Shown here: one piece after another, positions 52,884-61,207 of the stretch | Layout of the letters: each line of letters begins with the position of its first letter | Numbering within the stretch: the stretch's first letter is position 1 | The notes under the pieces: model-generated | Databases searched by the model: none | Told to the model about the DNA's origin: nothing | Seen by the model: only the letters and a program-made list of their open reading frames with translations | Assembly (NCBI GenBank): GCA_022709695.1 | Contig: JAKLII010000003.1 | Location: forward strand, 370,081 to 434,080 | From: Bacteroidota bacterium | GTDB lineage: Bacteria; Bacteroidota; Bacteroidia; Bacteroidales; SKPS01 | Reading direction: 5' to 3' | Length of the DNA stretch: 64,000 nt | Made by a program: the position numbers and the translations under genes

Positions 52884-55109
52884 ATGATGAAACACAGAAA
52901 AATTCCTGCTCTGACCTTTATGTTAGCCGGTATCGTAATGTTCTTCATCAATACGGAGCCGGCCAAGGCAAACTTCCGTGGCGGCGAAATCACCTGGAAT
53001 TGCACATCGAATGGAGATTTTGAGTTCATCATGAAGTTGTACCGCGACTGCGCAGGTCCCGGTACTTTCGCAGATACGCTCTGGATCAGATCCAATGCTC
53101 CGGGGTTCGATTCCATCGGGATGGTACGTGTGGCCATCACCGACATCACGCCGGTGTGCGACTGCCCAGCCGGTGCAGCGCTGAGTTGCGCCACCGCCAC
53201 GCAAACCGGAAGCGGTGCACTCGAGGAGCATATCTATACTTCCAGTGCATTCTTTCCCAACGGGGTACCTCTTACAGGGGTTCCACCGGTCACCGGTTAC
53301 TACTTTGCCTTCGAAGGGTGTTGCAGGGCACCTACTGCCAATCTGGCTGCCACCAACAATTCATTTGCGATACGGTCCATCATGTATCCATACAACAATG
53401 CAAACATCAGTAACTGTTTTGATCAATCAACCCTTTTTTTTGAGCGATCACCCATTGTTACCTGTTCCGGTAGCAGTAACTGGTACATTCACAGACATAT
53501 GGATCCTGAACTTGATACCATCGCCTGGGAGTGGGCACACCCTCTTCAGGCCATCAATACTCCTGTAACTGCCTATCAACTCGGCTATGGATATAACTTT
53601 CCTTTACCCGGTCTGGTGCATGATTCAGCAAACATTCCTGCAACACTAAATTGGTTCAGCGGCGATCTTGGTTTCACATCGAACACTCCAGGTTCATTTA
53701 CCGTTGTAATCAAAGCCACCGCCCGCAAATGCGGAATAAAAGTGGCTGAGATCTTCAAGGAGATGCCGGTGATCATTGTTCCCTGTGCCCCTAACAATGT
53801 TCCTGATATCTCTGTTAACGGGCAGCTTTCGGTTTTTACCGACACCGTTTATCCGGGAGCTCTGTTGAGCTACCTCATTGCGGCAAGCGATACCGATACC
53901 TGCCAGGGAAGTTCACCAGCTGGCCTTCAGACCGTAAAGCTTTCCACCTTTGGGAAACAATATGCCTCTCCCATGGCTCCTAACTTCGGCCCCTGGTCAT
54001 GCATCAACCCTCCCTGTGCGTTGCTTTCACCGGTCATTCCGCAAGATTCAATGCTCACCGGAACCCCATCAGTCCAGACATCCCTCACCTGGCAAACCGG
54101 TTGCCAGCATCTTGCCACCAACATTGGTTGTGGTAGTACCAGTAACCAATACGACTTCATTTTTACCGCCACCGACAATTTTTGTCCTGTACCGGCGAAA
54201 AGAACCATTCGGTTCCGTATTGTGGTCACACCCAAACCACCGTTGAACTCTACACCCATCGTGTGTGCAAGTGTAAACGCCATTGGCACAGTCTTCTTGT
54301 ATTGGGATAAACCCGATGACTCCTTGAATATTTTCGAAAGTTACCATCTTTTCACCTCCACCCAACCCAATGGCCCTTTTGCTCATTACGATTCTATATT
54401 CGGCATCAATCAGACCCTCTTTATCCATTCCGGAGCGGGTGCCCATCAACACCCGGTGTATTACCTGCAAAGTGTTCGCAGTTACAGCGGCGGATCAGTC
54501 GCATACGGTATGCCTTTTGACACTGTTTCCACCATTTTTATTGAGATTACAGGCTATGACACCACCCAGTCTGTAGCTCATCTAACCTGGAATCCGTTGC
54601 GCATCAACCCTTTGCCAGGTCCAGTACCCGTATACACCATTTTCCGTGAATACCCAGTAGGATCCTGGAATGTGGCGGGCATCACCACGGCACTTTCCTG
54701 GAGCGATACCCTGCCACCGGGCAATAAAGTGGTACACTACCAGGTCGTAACCACCGATTCCATCATCACCACAACCGGACCTGTGGCGTGCCAGTCATTT
54801 TCCAATATCGTAGAACTAAAGATCACAGTTGGTTCAGAAGATCCGGATCAAGCAGGGTTTTCTCTGGATCAGAACCTCCCCAATCCGGCGGATAAAAGCA
54901 CCACCATTCCGTTTCGCCTGCCTGCCGCCGGAGAGGTTCTGTTGATAGTGCATGATATGCATGGGAAAGAGGTTCTGAGGCAACCCTGTAAAGCTAATCA
55001 GGGAGAGAACAGGATCGACCTCGATCTGACAGGGTATCCCGCCGGCATCTACAGCTACTCCATTCACTACCAGGGCAATATCCTGAAGAAGTTGATGATG
55101 GTGGAGTAG
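52884..55109 (+). CDS. Type IX-secreted protein with type A sorting domain
   Basis: Large exported protein, about 741 residues. ATGATG at 52884 starts a signal peptide (IPALTFMLAGIVMFF...AKA). The N-terminal region (FRGGEITWNC, FIMKLYRDC, YYFAFEGCCRAPTANL) is a conserved module of large Bacteroidota surface proteins that often carry sorting domains; its function is unknown. Fibronectin-type III-like segments occupy about 480-660 (VFLYWDKPDDSLNIFESYHL, VAHLTWNPLRI). The last 75 residues are a type A T9SS domain (LPNPADKSTTIPFRL, HDMHGKEVL, YPAGIYSYSI). TACCTTTC at 52873-52880, a near -7 box, immediately precedes it. Confidence 0.82.
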   Translation: MMKHRKIPALTFMLAGIVMFFINTEPAKANFRGGEITWNCTSNGDFEFIMKLYRDCAGPGTFADTLWIRSNAPGFDSIGMVRVAITDITPVCDCPAGAALSCATATQTGSGALEEHIYTSSAFFPNGVPLTGVPPVTGYYFAFEGCCRAPTANLAATNNSFAIRSIMYPYNNANISNCFDQSTLFFERSPIVTCSGSSNWYIHRHMDPELDTIAWEWAHPLQAINTPVTAYQLGYGYNFPLPGLVHDSANIPATLNWFSGDLGFTSNTPGSFTVVIKATARKCGIKVAEIFKEMPVIIVPCAPNNVPDISVNGQLSVFTDTVYPGALLSYLIAASDTDTCQGSSPAGLQTVKLSTFGKQYASPMAPNFGPWSCINPPCALLSPVIPQDSMLTGTPSVQTSLTWQTGCQHLATNIGCGSTSNQYDFIFTATDNFCPVPAKRTIRFRIVVTPKPPLNSTPIVCASVNAIGTVFLYWDKPDDSLNIFESYHLFTSTQPNGPFAHYDSIFGINQTLFIHSGAGAHQHPVYYLQSVRSYSGGSVAYGMPFDTVSTIFIEITGYDTTQSVAHLTWNPLRINPLPGPVPVYTIFREYPVGSWNVAGITTALSWSDTLPPGNKVVHYQVVTTDSIITTTGPVACQSFSNIVELKITVGSEDPDQAGFSLDQNLPNPADKSTTIPFRLPAAGEVLLIVHDMHGKEVLRQPCKANQGENRIDLDLTGYPAGIYSYSIHYQGNILKKLMMVE

Positions 55110-55177
55110 GAGGATAGTGAGTCCTCCGAATTGCCGGTTGAAGCTGCCAGGGTCAGGGATTTTTTAACAGGCAAACC

Positions 55178-56047
55178 TTAAGCTTTCGCCTTCCTGTGCC
55201 GGTTCCTCCGCCTCCTGATGAGCCACAGCGTAGCCGCAGCGAGCACCAGCAGGATCAACACCCAGTTGTACAGCAGGATATACACAAAATCCACAAAGGC
55301 ATACCAGCCGCCAAACAGCGACTGCCTGATCTTTTCCGATGGCTTTGCCCGCTCATCCGGGGAGTAACTGTACGGCTTCGGCTGAGAAATACTCAGGGTC
55401 AGGGTGCTGTAGCTTACCTGCTTCGACAGGTATTGCAGCCTGCCCTGAGTACTCTCAATCTCTTCCTGCAGCTGGCGGATATTCTCCTGAATTTCCAGTA
55501 TATCCTTCACATTTCTGGCGCTTTTCAGGAGCTCCTGATACCGCAGCATGTAGTTACGCTTGTTGGCGAGCCTGGTTTCCAGATCAATATACTCCTCCGT
55601 AACATCTCTGGCTTCAATCGATTTCGCGATGATTTTTCCACCTCCCTGTTCAATGGCGGCAATGAACGGTTCAAAACGATCGGCAGGAATCCTGATGATC
55701 AAGCCAATAGTCGTTTGCCGGCTTTCATTGAAGAGTTGCTCATTGGAATACCAGGCGCCCATCTTAGCCACAAGGGTATCCAGTTTCCGCTTTTCTTCGG
55801 CAAGATCGCCTACTTCCACCTCCAGTCTCCCGTCTTTTATGATCTTTCGTTCAATCGCCTCTTCAATATTCACGGGCTCTTCCAATATGGGATCTTCCAG
55901 CACCGGTTCTTCTACCGCTGCCTCCTCTGTAGAGGCATCATATTCAGATAAGAACATGTCATTCATCAGGGTTGAAGGGTCATTGTTTTTCGATCCGCAC
56001 GATACCAGCATCAGGGTGGCTGCGATCAGAACAAGGTAAGTTTTCAT
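55178..56047 (-). CDS. DUF4349 lipoprotein
   Basis: Envelope protein of unknown function, about 289 residues: lipobox MLVSC, an acidic Glu-rich linker (EEAAVEEPVLEDPILEEP), the DUF4349 domain (IIKDGRLEVEVGDL, GLIIRIPADRFEPFIAAIE, DVTEEYIDLETRLANKRN), a coiled coil at about 175-215, one transmembrane helix near the C-terminus (WVLILLVLAAATLWLI) and a basic tail. ATG at 56047 starts the lipoprotein signal; the longer frame upstream is spurious. Confidence 0.85.
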   Translation of the reverse strand: MKTYLVLIAATLMLVSCGSKNNDPSTLMNDMFLSEYDASTEEAAVEEPVLEDPILEEPVNIEEAIERKIIKDGRLEVEVGDLAEEKRKLDTLVAKMGAWYSNEQLFNESRQTTIGLIIRIPADRFEPFIAAIEQGGGKIIAKSIEARDVTEEYIDLETRLANKRNYMLRYQELLKSARNVKDILEIQENIRQLQEEIESTQGRLQYLSKQVSYSTLTLSISQPKPYSYSPDERAKPSEKIRQSLFGGWYAFVDFVYILLYNWVLILLVLAAATLWLIRRRRNRHRKAKA

Positions 56048-56237
56048 GGGGTGGTGTTTTGGGTGAAGCATACTACAGTGATAACAGGATTGTGAACGTA
56101 CAAATTGTAAATCGGAATACGATCGGCCAATTTGTATATGAGCCAATTTACTGATTTCTGTTTACAGGCTAAATTTATGCCTCTGGAGGAATTGCCACAT
56201 CAACATCTCCATTCGGGGATTTTTGCCTGGGATGCGG

Positions 56238-56930
56238 TTACTTCATTTCCTCCTCCACCCTCAGCAACTCACCAGATGCATTGTAGTAATAACTTTTATT
56301 AATGACTTTAGGGTTAGCTTTGAAATTGATGATGGTTTCGGTGACAAGTAGCTCTTTTGAATTATAGTTCCTGATGATTCTTTGGTTCAAGTTCGATTTC
56401 TCAATCCAAACCGTTTTGCCCGAAGCAAGTGTTTTGTTTGTGTAAATAAACCCTTCTTGATCATGCTGCCATACTGTGTCTTGCAGCTCATTGATGGTGA
56501 AATATGGTAAAAGTCTGTCCGGAATTTTTTGCATGGCTTTGGCATTATGCAGAACCGCCGCTGGGGTATCCGGAACTGGTGCAATTTGAAAGACCAACCT
56601 AAAATAACAGTTACAATAAGTAAATTCTTCAACCCATTCTAACGTATCCCCAGTCTTATCTGTCTCCAAATAGCTGTATAAGAATGTGTTAAATATCAAT
56701 GTGTCACCTGACAATTCAACAGTCGGCCTGTATCCTTGGGAACAGTTTAGGATTCTGCTTAACTCGATAGTTAATGTGTCAAAACTGTATTCCATCCTCA
56801 AAATGCCCTCTTGAATGATATTCAGTGAAGTTCTTCGATCGCACTCCGAAAGATGAAAGTTTATGATCTTTACTTCCTGAGCACTCCCATTCGTTGAAAA
56901 GCAAAGTATAAATATTACGACCACAATCAA
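56238..56930 (-). CDS. Hypothetical secreted protein
   Basis: Not recognised. The protein has 230 residues: a signal peptide ending NGSAQ at about 18, then a mature domain with four Cys in its first two thirds (SECDRR, LNCSQG, YCNC) and a C-terminal region with repeated strand-turn motifs (KTVWIEKSNLNQRIIRNYNS, KSYYYNASGELLRVEEE) resembling antitoxin-MORN-like or toxin-complex repeats, but too short to assign. The gene is AT-rich and sits in the accessory region. Confidence 0.6.
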   Translation of the reverse strand: MIVVVIFILCFSTNGSAQEVKIINFHLSECDRRTSLNIIQEGILRMEYSFDTLTIELSRILNCSQGYRPTVELSGDTLIFNTFLYSYLETDKTGDTLEWVEEFTYCNCYFRLVFQIAPVPDTPAAVLHNAKAMQKIPDRLLPYFTINELQDTVWQHDQEGFIYTNKTLASGKTVWIEKSNLNQRIIRNYNSKELLVTETIINFKANPKVINKSYYYNASGELLRVEEEMK

Positions 56931-57126
56931 GCAACTGGCAGCTTATGGTAATGGTTGTTGTAATGCCTTTCATTCATAGGGTAAAAGTTTGTGCCGATTT
57001 CTTCATATATCATCTGCCAGTATCATCCCCGATGCCCTTCTTTTCTTTCAAGCAATTGGTTCTCCTTATCGGGTTTGCCGGGGAGGTTTTTATCGTGGAG
57101 CCTGTATCTGAAGCCGTTGGCAGGAT

Positions 57127-57223
57127 AGGAATGTGGGAATTAGCGAATGTGAGGATGTGGGTGTTATCATGCAAAGATATGGGTTTTTTGCTGCGGAACA
57201 GGGGCATTTGGTAGCGGTGGAAA
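57127..57223 (-). pseudogene. vsr relic copy D with degraded simple-repeat leader
   Basis: Immediately after the ORF6N stop the minus strand reads CACCGCTACCAAATGCCCC, then TTCCGCAGCAAAAAACCC, TATCTTTGCAT and CACCCACATCC words. This aligns with the end of copy A (CCGCAGCTACCACATGAG, CGCAGCAAAAAACCC, TACCTTTGCAT, CCGCATTTCC) including the same junction out of vsr and a -7-like TATCTTTG. It is the most degraded copy. Confidence 0.5.
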
Positions 57224-58150
57224 TCACGGTTTAGTCAGCTTTTGCATTATCGTTGATGCAATGCTCTCGATTTTTGAGAAGGCAAACCATTTCTTTCCAA
57301 GGTCTTTAAGGGAGGCACCAATATGATATAACACAGTGTTGTCGATGATCAGGAAGCGGTCGTGGCAGGAGGTGAGTTGCCGGATGCTGAGACCTCCGTA
57401 TTGCCGGTTGAATTTGTCGGCTTCAAGGGCCAGTTCAGGGGTGATCGGGCGGGTATACACCGTTACCCCAACTCCTTCACGACGCTTCAGAAATAGCTTA
57501 AGCACCGTATCATCTATGTAGTTGTCGATCAGGAGTATGGAGTGTCGGGCGCTTCGGATCAGATCCGACACAAATACCCAGGCTTCGAATACCTGCCCAT
57601 CGAAGAAAATGCCGGTTTCGGGGAGGGGATTTCTGGTTTCGAGGGCTTTGAAGATTTGCTGGAACTTCTGGTCTGATTCATGAAATTTGATGTCAAACAT
57701 TGCCAGTTTTTCAAACAACAGCTCATGATGAACCAGTAATCTTCGCATCGCCACAAATGCTTTTATGATCTGAACACTCACTTTAACAGCGGTATCGCTC
57801 CTCAAAACACTAGAGAGCATTGCAACTCCCTGCTCAGTGAAGACTTTTGGAGCATATTTCCGATGCCTTCCGCGCTCATTGGCCTTTAAGGTTCCAGTTT
57901 GGTACCTTAAAGAATGGGAAGTAAGGTGCTGTGCTCTGGATGGAACAGATAGAGATTCTTCGACAGAAAGAGAGAAATAAAACTCTTCCGGAAACCTTTC
58001 CGGGTTTCTCTTTACAGCTCTGTTAATCATCTTCGTCGCCACACCATAGAGTTCTGCCAGATCACTGTCGAGCATCACCTGAAGCCCACGGATATGAAAA
58101 ATTCTTTGCTCAATATCAATCAAGGACAAGGGATGGGGTTCTTCGGCCAT
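57224..58150 (-). CDS. ORF6N-domain protein with phospholipase-D-like C-terminus
   Basis: The protein has 308 residues. The N-terminal ORF6N domain (IFHIRGLQVMLDSDLAELYG, RNPERFPEEFYFSL, VFTEQGVAMLSSVLRS, VSVQIIKAFVAMRRLL) is a DNA-binding domain typical of phage and accessory genes. After a linker, the C-terminal half reads ILLIDNYIDDTVLKLF and HDRFLIIDNTVLYHIGASLKDLG, matching the H-x-K/R-x4-D half-motif and following region of phospholipase-D-like nucleases or helicase-associated PLD domains, with Lys replaced by Arg. A dimer would provide two half-sites. It lies between vsr relics C and D. Confidence 0.82.
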   Translation of the reverse strand: MAEEPHPLSLIDIEQRIFHIRGLQVMLDSDLAELYGVATKMINRAVKRNPERFPEEFYFSLSVEESLSVPSRAQHLTSHSLRYQTGTLKANERGRHRKYAPKVFTEQGVAMLSSVLRSDTAVKVSVQIIKAFVAMRRLLVHHELLFEKLAMFDIKFHESDQKFQQIFKALETRNPLPETGIFFDGQVFEAWVFVSDLIRSARHSILLIDNYIDDTVLKLFLKRREGVGVTVYTRPITPELALEADKFNRQYGGLSIRQLTSCHDRFLIIDNTVLYHIGASLKDLGKKWFAFSKIESIASTIMQKLTKP

Positions 58151-58240
58151 CTCAATCTTTTTCAGGTATAGATGATTGAGGTGCCGAAAAAGGAGATATC
58201 AGGCGAAATTATTGTTATTTCTGTGAGGACTATGTTGTGT

Positions 58241-58336
58241 TCATCCCTTACGTACCAGCATTTCGGGCTTCGTGTCCCTGCTGCGGATGCGGGGCATGTT
58301 GCAGCTGCGGGTGGCGGGGGTGTGGATGCCGGGCAT
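58241..58336 (-). pseudogene. vsr N-terminal relic, copy C
   Basis: ATG at 58336 begins MPGIHTPATRSCNMPRIRSR, continues DTKPEMLVRKG and stops at 58241-58243. It matches Vsr codons 1-30 with several substitutions and is cut at almost the same codon as copy B. It starts 17 nt after the stop of the second AbiEii-type gene, in the same direction. Confidence 0.65.
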
Positions 58337-58353
58337 GGGTTTCCAGGGATTGA

Positions 58354-58995
58354 TCAGGGAGAGGATTTTCGGGATTGGAGAACCCCGTTGCAGTGATTTT
58401 CGAGAGAGCGTTTGAGCTTTTCCGGGGTGAGGTCTTTTTGCAGGATCATCCTTGGCCATGCATTGAAATCGATGTCGTCAAAATAACAAATGCTCTTCAA
58501 AGCATGGAAATCGTTTCTCTGGTCATATTTCTCCTTGTAAAACCCCAGGATTTCTGCCAGAGTGAACTGGTTCAGCAAGAAATGGAGATCAATGAAATCC
58601 TTGACACGGCTCCCATCACCTGTAATGGCATTTACTTTCATGGCTGCGATATCTTCAGGTGAAGCCATCCTGATATCTTCCATTGTAAGCTCAGGCCTGA
58701 TGAACCGGTATGGATGCGTAAGGATATCCACAAACACGCCATCAATGATCCCTTTTAACGTATTCCTGTGGGTGAATTGCATTTGAAAACCGTAGCTCTT
58801 CTCCAGATGATAAATCAGTGCATCCTGTTCAAAAGCCTCCGGCGAAAATAAGTCAATGTCTACTGAAACCCGGTGGCCGATCTGCATTGCAAGGGCAGTA
58901 CCCCCCACCAGTCTGAACTGATTAAATGATCCATCAGCCTGAAGTCTGCGGATCAGTCCCAGTATTTCGGGTGTGACTGCCTCTGTATGCAACAT
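58354..58995 (-). CDS. AbiEii-type nucleotidyltransferase (second system)
   Basis: Nucleotidyltransferase toxin candidate, 213 residues. LVGGTALAMQIGHRVSVDIDLF (split: GGTALAMQIGHR about 30-41, SVDIDLF about 44-50) holds the GG and DxD catalytic motifs. A second conserved segment is SPEDIAAMKVNAITGDGSRVKDFIDL, where the Lys and Asp of the family's C-terminal motif are present. It overlaps the DUF6922 gene by 43 nt in another frame, so the pair is translationally linked. Unlike the first AbiEii it has no AbiEi partner. Confidence 0.85.
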   Translation of the reverse strand: MLHTEAVTPEILGLIRRLQADGSFNQFRLVGGTALAMQIGHRVSVDIDLFSPEAFEQDALIYHLEKSYGFQMQFTHRNTLKGIIDGVFVDILTHPYRFIRPELTMEDIRMASPEDIAAMKVNAITGDGSRVKDFIDLHFLLNQFTLAEILGFYKEKYDQRNDFHALKSICYFDDIDFNAWPRMILQKDLTPEKLKRSLENHCNGVLQSRKSSP

Positions 58996-59243
58996 AGCAT
59001 CTCTTCTGGATTAATATGGTAATAGGAGATTACGAATGCTTTTGACTTGGGATCAAGGTACCCGATATTTTTCACCTGCCGGATCATGGTTTCATGGCCA
59101 TAGTATTGCTCAACGGCCATAAATTCTTCGAGCGTGCCGTACTGAAGTACCTGCCTGATGATGTATTGCATGTGAGCCTGTTCATTCAGGGAGTTCTGGT
59201 CCATATCCCAGAAAATCGCAGGTCTGATCTTAAACGGAAGCAT
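58953..59243 (-). CDS. DUF6922-like small protein, probable antitoxin
   Basis: The protein has 96 residues with the pattern FWDMDQNSLN, YIIRQVLQYGTLEEF, YYGHETMIRQVKNIGYLDPK and SYYHINPEEMLCC, which I recognise as DUF6922-like. Such proteins commonly precede AbiEii-type nucleotidyltransferases and are presumed antitoxins. The long 43-nt overlap with the next gene is consistent with that pairing. An exact -7 box lies 17 nt upstream. Confidence 0.78.
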   Translation of the reverse strand: MLPFKIRPAIFWDMDQNSLNEQAHMQYIIRQVLQYGTLEEFMAVEQYYGHETMIRQVKNIGYLDPKSKAFVISYYHINPEEMLCCIQRQSHPKYWD

Positions 59244-59259
59244 AGGTTCTTCTTTCGTT

Positions 59260-59267
59260 CAAAGATA
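59260..59267 (-). promoter_or_regulatory. -7 promoter box of the DUF6922-AbiEii operon
   Basis: TATCTTTG on the minus strand (exact TAnnTTTG), 17 nt before the ATG at 59243. Confidence 0.7.
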
Positions 59268-59326
59268 CGAATAAAACCGTTTCTGATCCCATCAAAGATG
59301 TATAATATGATTAAATAATCATCCGG

Positions 59327-61054
59327 TTACTGCTGCAGCACCTTGTCCTTTGGGTGGGAGATGATGTAGGAGAAGGTGAGGGTCTTCGATTCGCGGGGGG
59401 CAAGCTTCAGGTCCCAGGTGAGGGCGCCGGTTTGTTCGTTCAACTCTGCTCCGCCAAGGGTTTCCTTCGACCATTTCACCTTGATCTCATCCGGTACACC
59501 TGACACGGGAATCTGGTCCTCTACCTGGATTTCAACATTCTCATCCCTTTTGTTCCTCACGGTGATCTCAATAATGACCTCACGCTCAATATTGTTGCTG
59601 AGGGTGCGGTTGATCTCCCTGTCCTTGGTTTTCTTCCGGGTGATGCTCAGTCCCTGGTCGCGCCCCAGGGAGATGTTCAGGGTGTCCACGATCACGTTGG
59701 GGTTGATCTGGGTGCCGCCGATGATGGTATTCTGAAAATATACGTTGGCCATTCCAGGCAGCAGGTTCAGCTTTTCCCATCCGGTAAGGCGGGCAATCAG
59801 ATAGGCCTCCTGCTCCATCTTGGGCACCACGTAATGTTTGTATATTGCCGGGATCGCCTCCTCCATGATGGTTACCTGCTGCGGCTTGCCATCGGCATTG
59901 ATGGTGTAGGGGAGGTCGATGTCGAACTCCACGTTGGAGAAGTTCACATTCTGCACTGTATAACTGGAGGCAGACTGGGCTGCCGGAACAGGAGCCTTCA
60001 TCTTTTTCTCCAGGGCAAGCCCTTCGTCAGCACCTGCGTTCTCCCGCACGTTGTCGCTCACCACCACCACGCTCTGCAGCTGGGAGATCGCCAGGTTTGA
60101 TACCGCTCCGGTTGCATAATTCATCGGCTGAAAATACCTCAGCACCCATGGGTTCAGGTTGGGTTTGGCCTGGGAGCGCTGGGGGTTGAGGGTTGAGAGT
60201 ACCAGTTTCACATCCTTCCAGTCTTCACCGGTATTCTGGGTGATGCTGGCCTTGTACATCAGGCTCACCGGCGAACTGCTGTTCTCGGCGCGCAGCTCAT
60301 ACGAAGGGCTCCACGAAGCGCTGTTTACCAGATAGTTGATGCTGATGCTGCCGCTGGTGGCGGCTTCGGCATTCACGGTAACGATCACCTGATAACTGTA
60401 CGCTGCCTGGGTAACGTTCTCCTGCTCCAGGCGGTATTTGTAGTTTACGAGTTCGTTGATGCGGGCGGCCAGTTCTGTCCGCCTGCGGTTGATATTCTTC
60501 TGCTCGATTTTAATCTCCAGAATCTGGGCATTGATCTCATGGATTTTTTTGCGGTAAAACTCCATGGCCTGCATGAACAGGGCCAGACTGTCGGTTTTAC
60601 CCTCCCCGGTCAGGAGCTTGTTGCGCTCCAGCATGTTCTTTTCAGCCGTCCAGGCATTCAACTTGTAATTCAGCCCTTCGATTTCGAAATCAATGATGGC
60701 AAGTGAATCCTGTGACAGTTCGATTTTGCGCAACAGCGATTCGGGTACGGCATTCTCCTTTTTCACTCCCGGCGGAGTGTACTCGGTGTTGTACCGCACG
60801 CTCAGGATTACGAAGCTCCCTTTGCCCCCGGCCTGCAGACTGCCGGTATTGAGGTTGGGGGAAACCCCTTCGAATATAATGTCGGTGGTACCGGGCGACA
60901 GGCTTACCGGGGCGGTACGCACGATCTGTGCCCCCTGCAGGAACACCGTAACTTTTTCGATTTTCGATTGCACCTTTTTGGGCTCGTTGGCGGTGGCCGT
61001 TGCCACCAGGCTGATGCTGACCAGCAGCAGGAATAACCATCTCATTGTTTTCAT
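59327..61054 (-). CDS. DUF4139 (mucoidy inhibitor MuiA-like) protein
   Basis: Exported protein, 575 residues. Signal peptide of about 22 residues ends near ATATAN. The N-terminal DUF4140 domain (VQSKIEKVTVFLQGAQIVRT) is followed by a coiled coil at about 110-215 and the DUF4139 domain (INYLVNSASWSPSYELRAE, ITQNTGEDWKDVKLVLSTLNPQ split over strands, KLAPRESKTLTFSYII). Family members are found in envelopes of many bacteria; the name comes from suppression of mucoidy, and the mechanism is unknown. It is an isolated single gene. Confidence 0.88.
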   Translation of the reverse strand: MKTMRWLFLLLVSISLVATATANEPKKVQSKIEKVTVFLQGAQIVRTAPVSLSPGTTDIIFEGVSPNLNTGSLQAGGKGSFVILSVRYNTEYTPPGVKKENAVPESLLRKIELSQDSLAIIDFEIEGLNYKLNAWTAEKNMLERNKLLTGEGKTDSLALFMQAMEFYRKKIHEINAQILEIKIEQKNINRRRTELAARINELVNYKYRLEQENVTQAAYSYQVIVTVNAEAATSGSISINYLVNSASWSPSYELRAENSSSPVSLMYKASITQNTGEDWKDVKLVLSTLNPQRSQAKPNLNPWVLRYFQPMNYATGAVSNLAISQLQSVVVVSDNVRENAGADEGLALEKKMKAPVPAAQSASSYTVQNVNFSNVEFDIDLPYTINADGKPQQVTIMEEAIPAIYKHYVVPKMEQEAYLIARLTGWEKLNLLPGMANVYFQNTIIGGTQINPNVIVDTLNISLGRDQGLSITRKKTKDREINRTLSNNIEREVIIEITVRNKRDENVEIQVEDQIPVSGVPDEIKVKWSKETLGGAELNEQTGALTWDLKLAPRESKTLTFSYIISHPKDKVLQQ

Positions 61055-61126
61055 GGAACCAGTATTTGTGTTTTGCTGATATACACGGCTGGGGGGTGAG
61101 AGTTCATAAAGTCTGTAAAGTTAGTA

Positions 61127-61207
61127 AAGGTTTAGGATGTTGAGGAAGCTTAGGAAGTTTAGATTTCAACCACCTCAACCACCTCAACTTCCTCAACTAC
61201 CTAAACT
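61127..61207. repeat. Fold-back of TTTAGGAAG/TTGAGG words with their complement
   Basis: A purine-rich arm (61127-61162: TTTAGGATGTTGAGG, then AAGCTTAGGAAGTTTAG) is followed by a pyrimidine-rich arm (61168-61207: CACCTCAACCACCTCAAC, TTCCTCAACTACCTAAAC). The arms are largely complementary and would form a long imperfect hairpin. Same word family as the tracts at 1295, 12891 and 44636. Confidence 0.65.
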
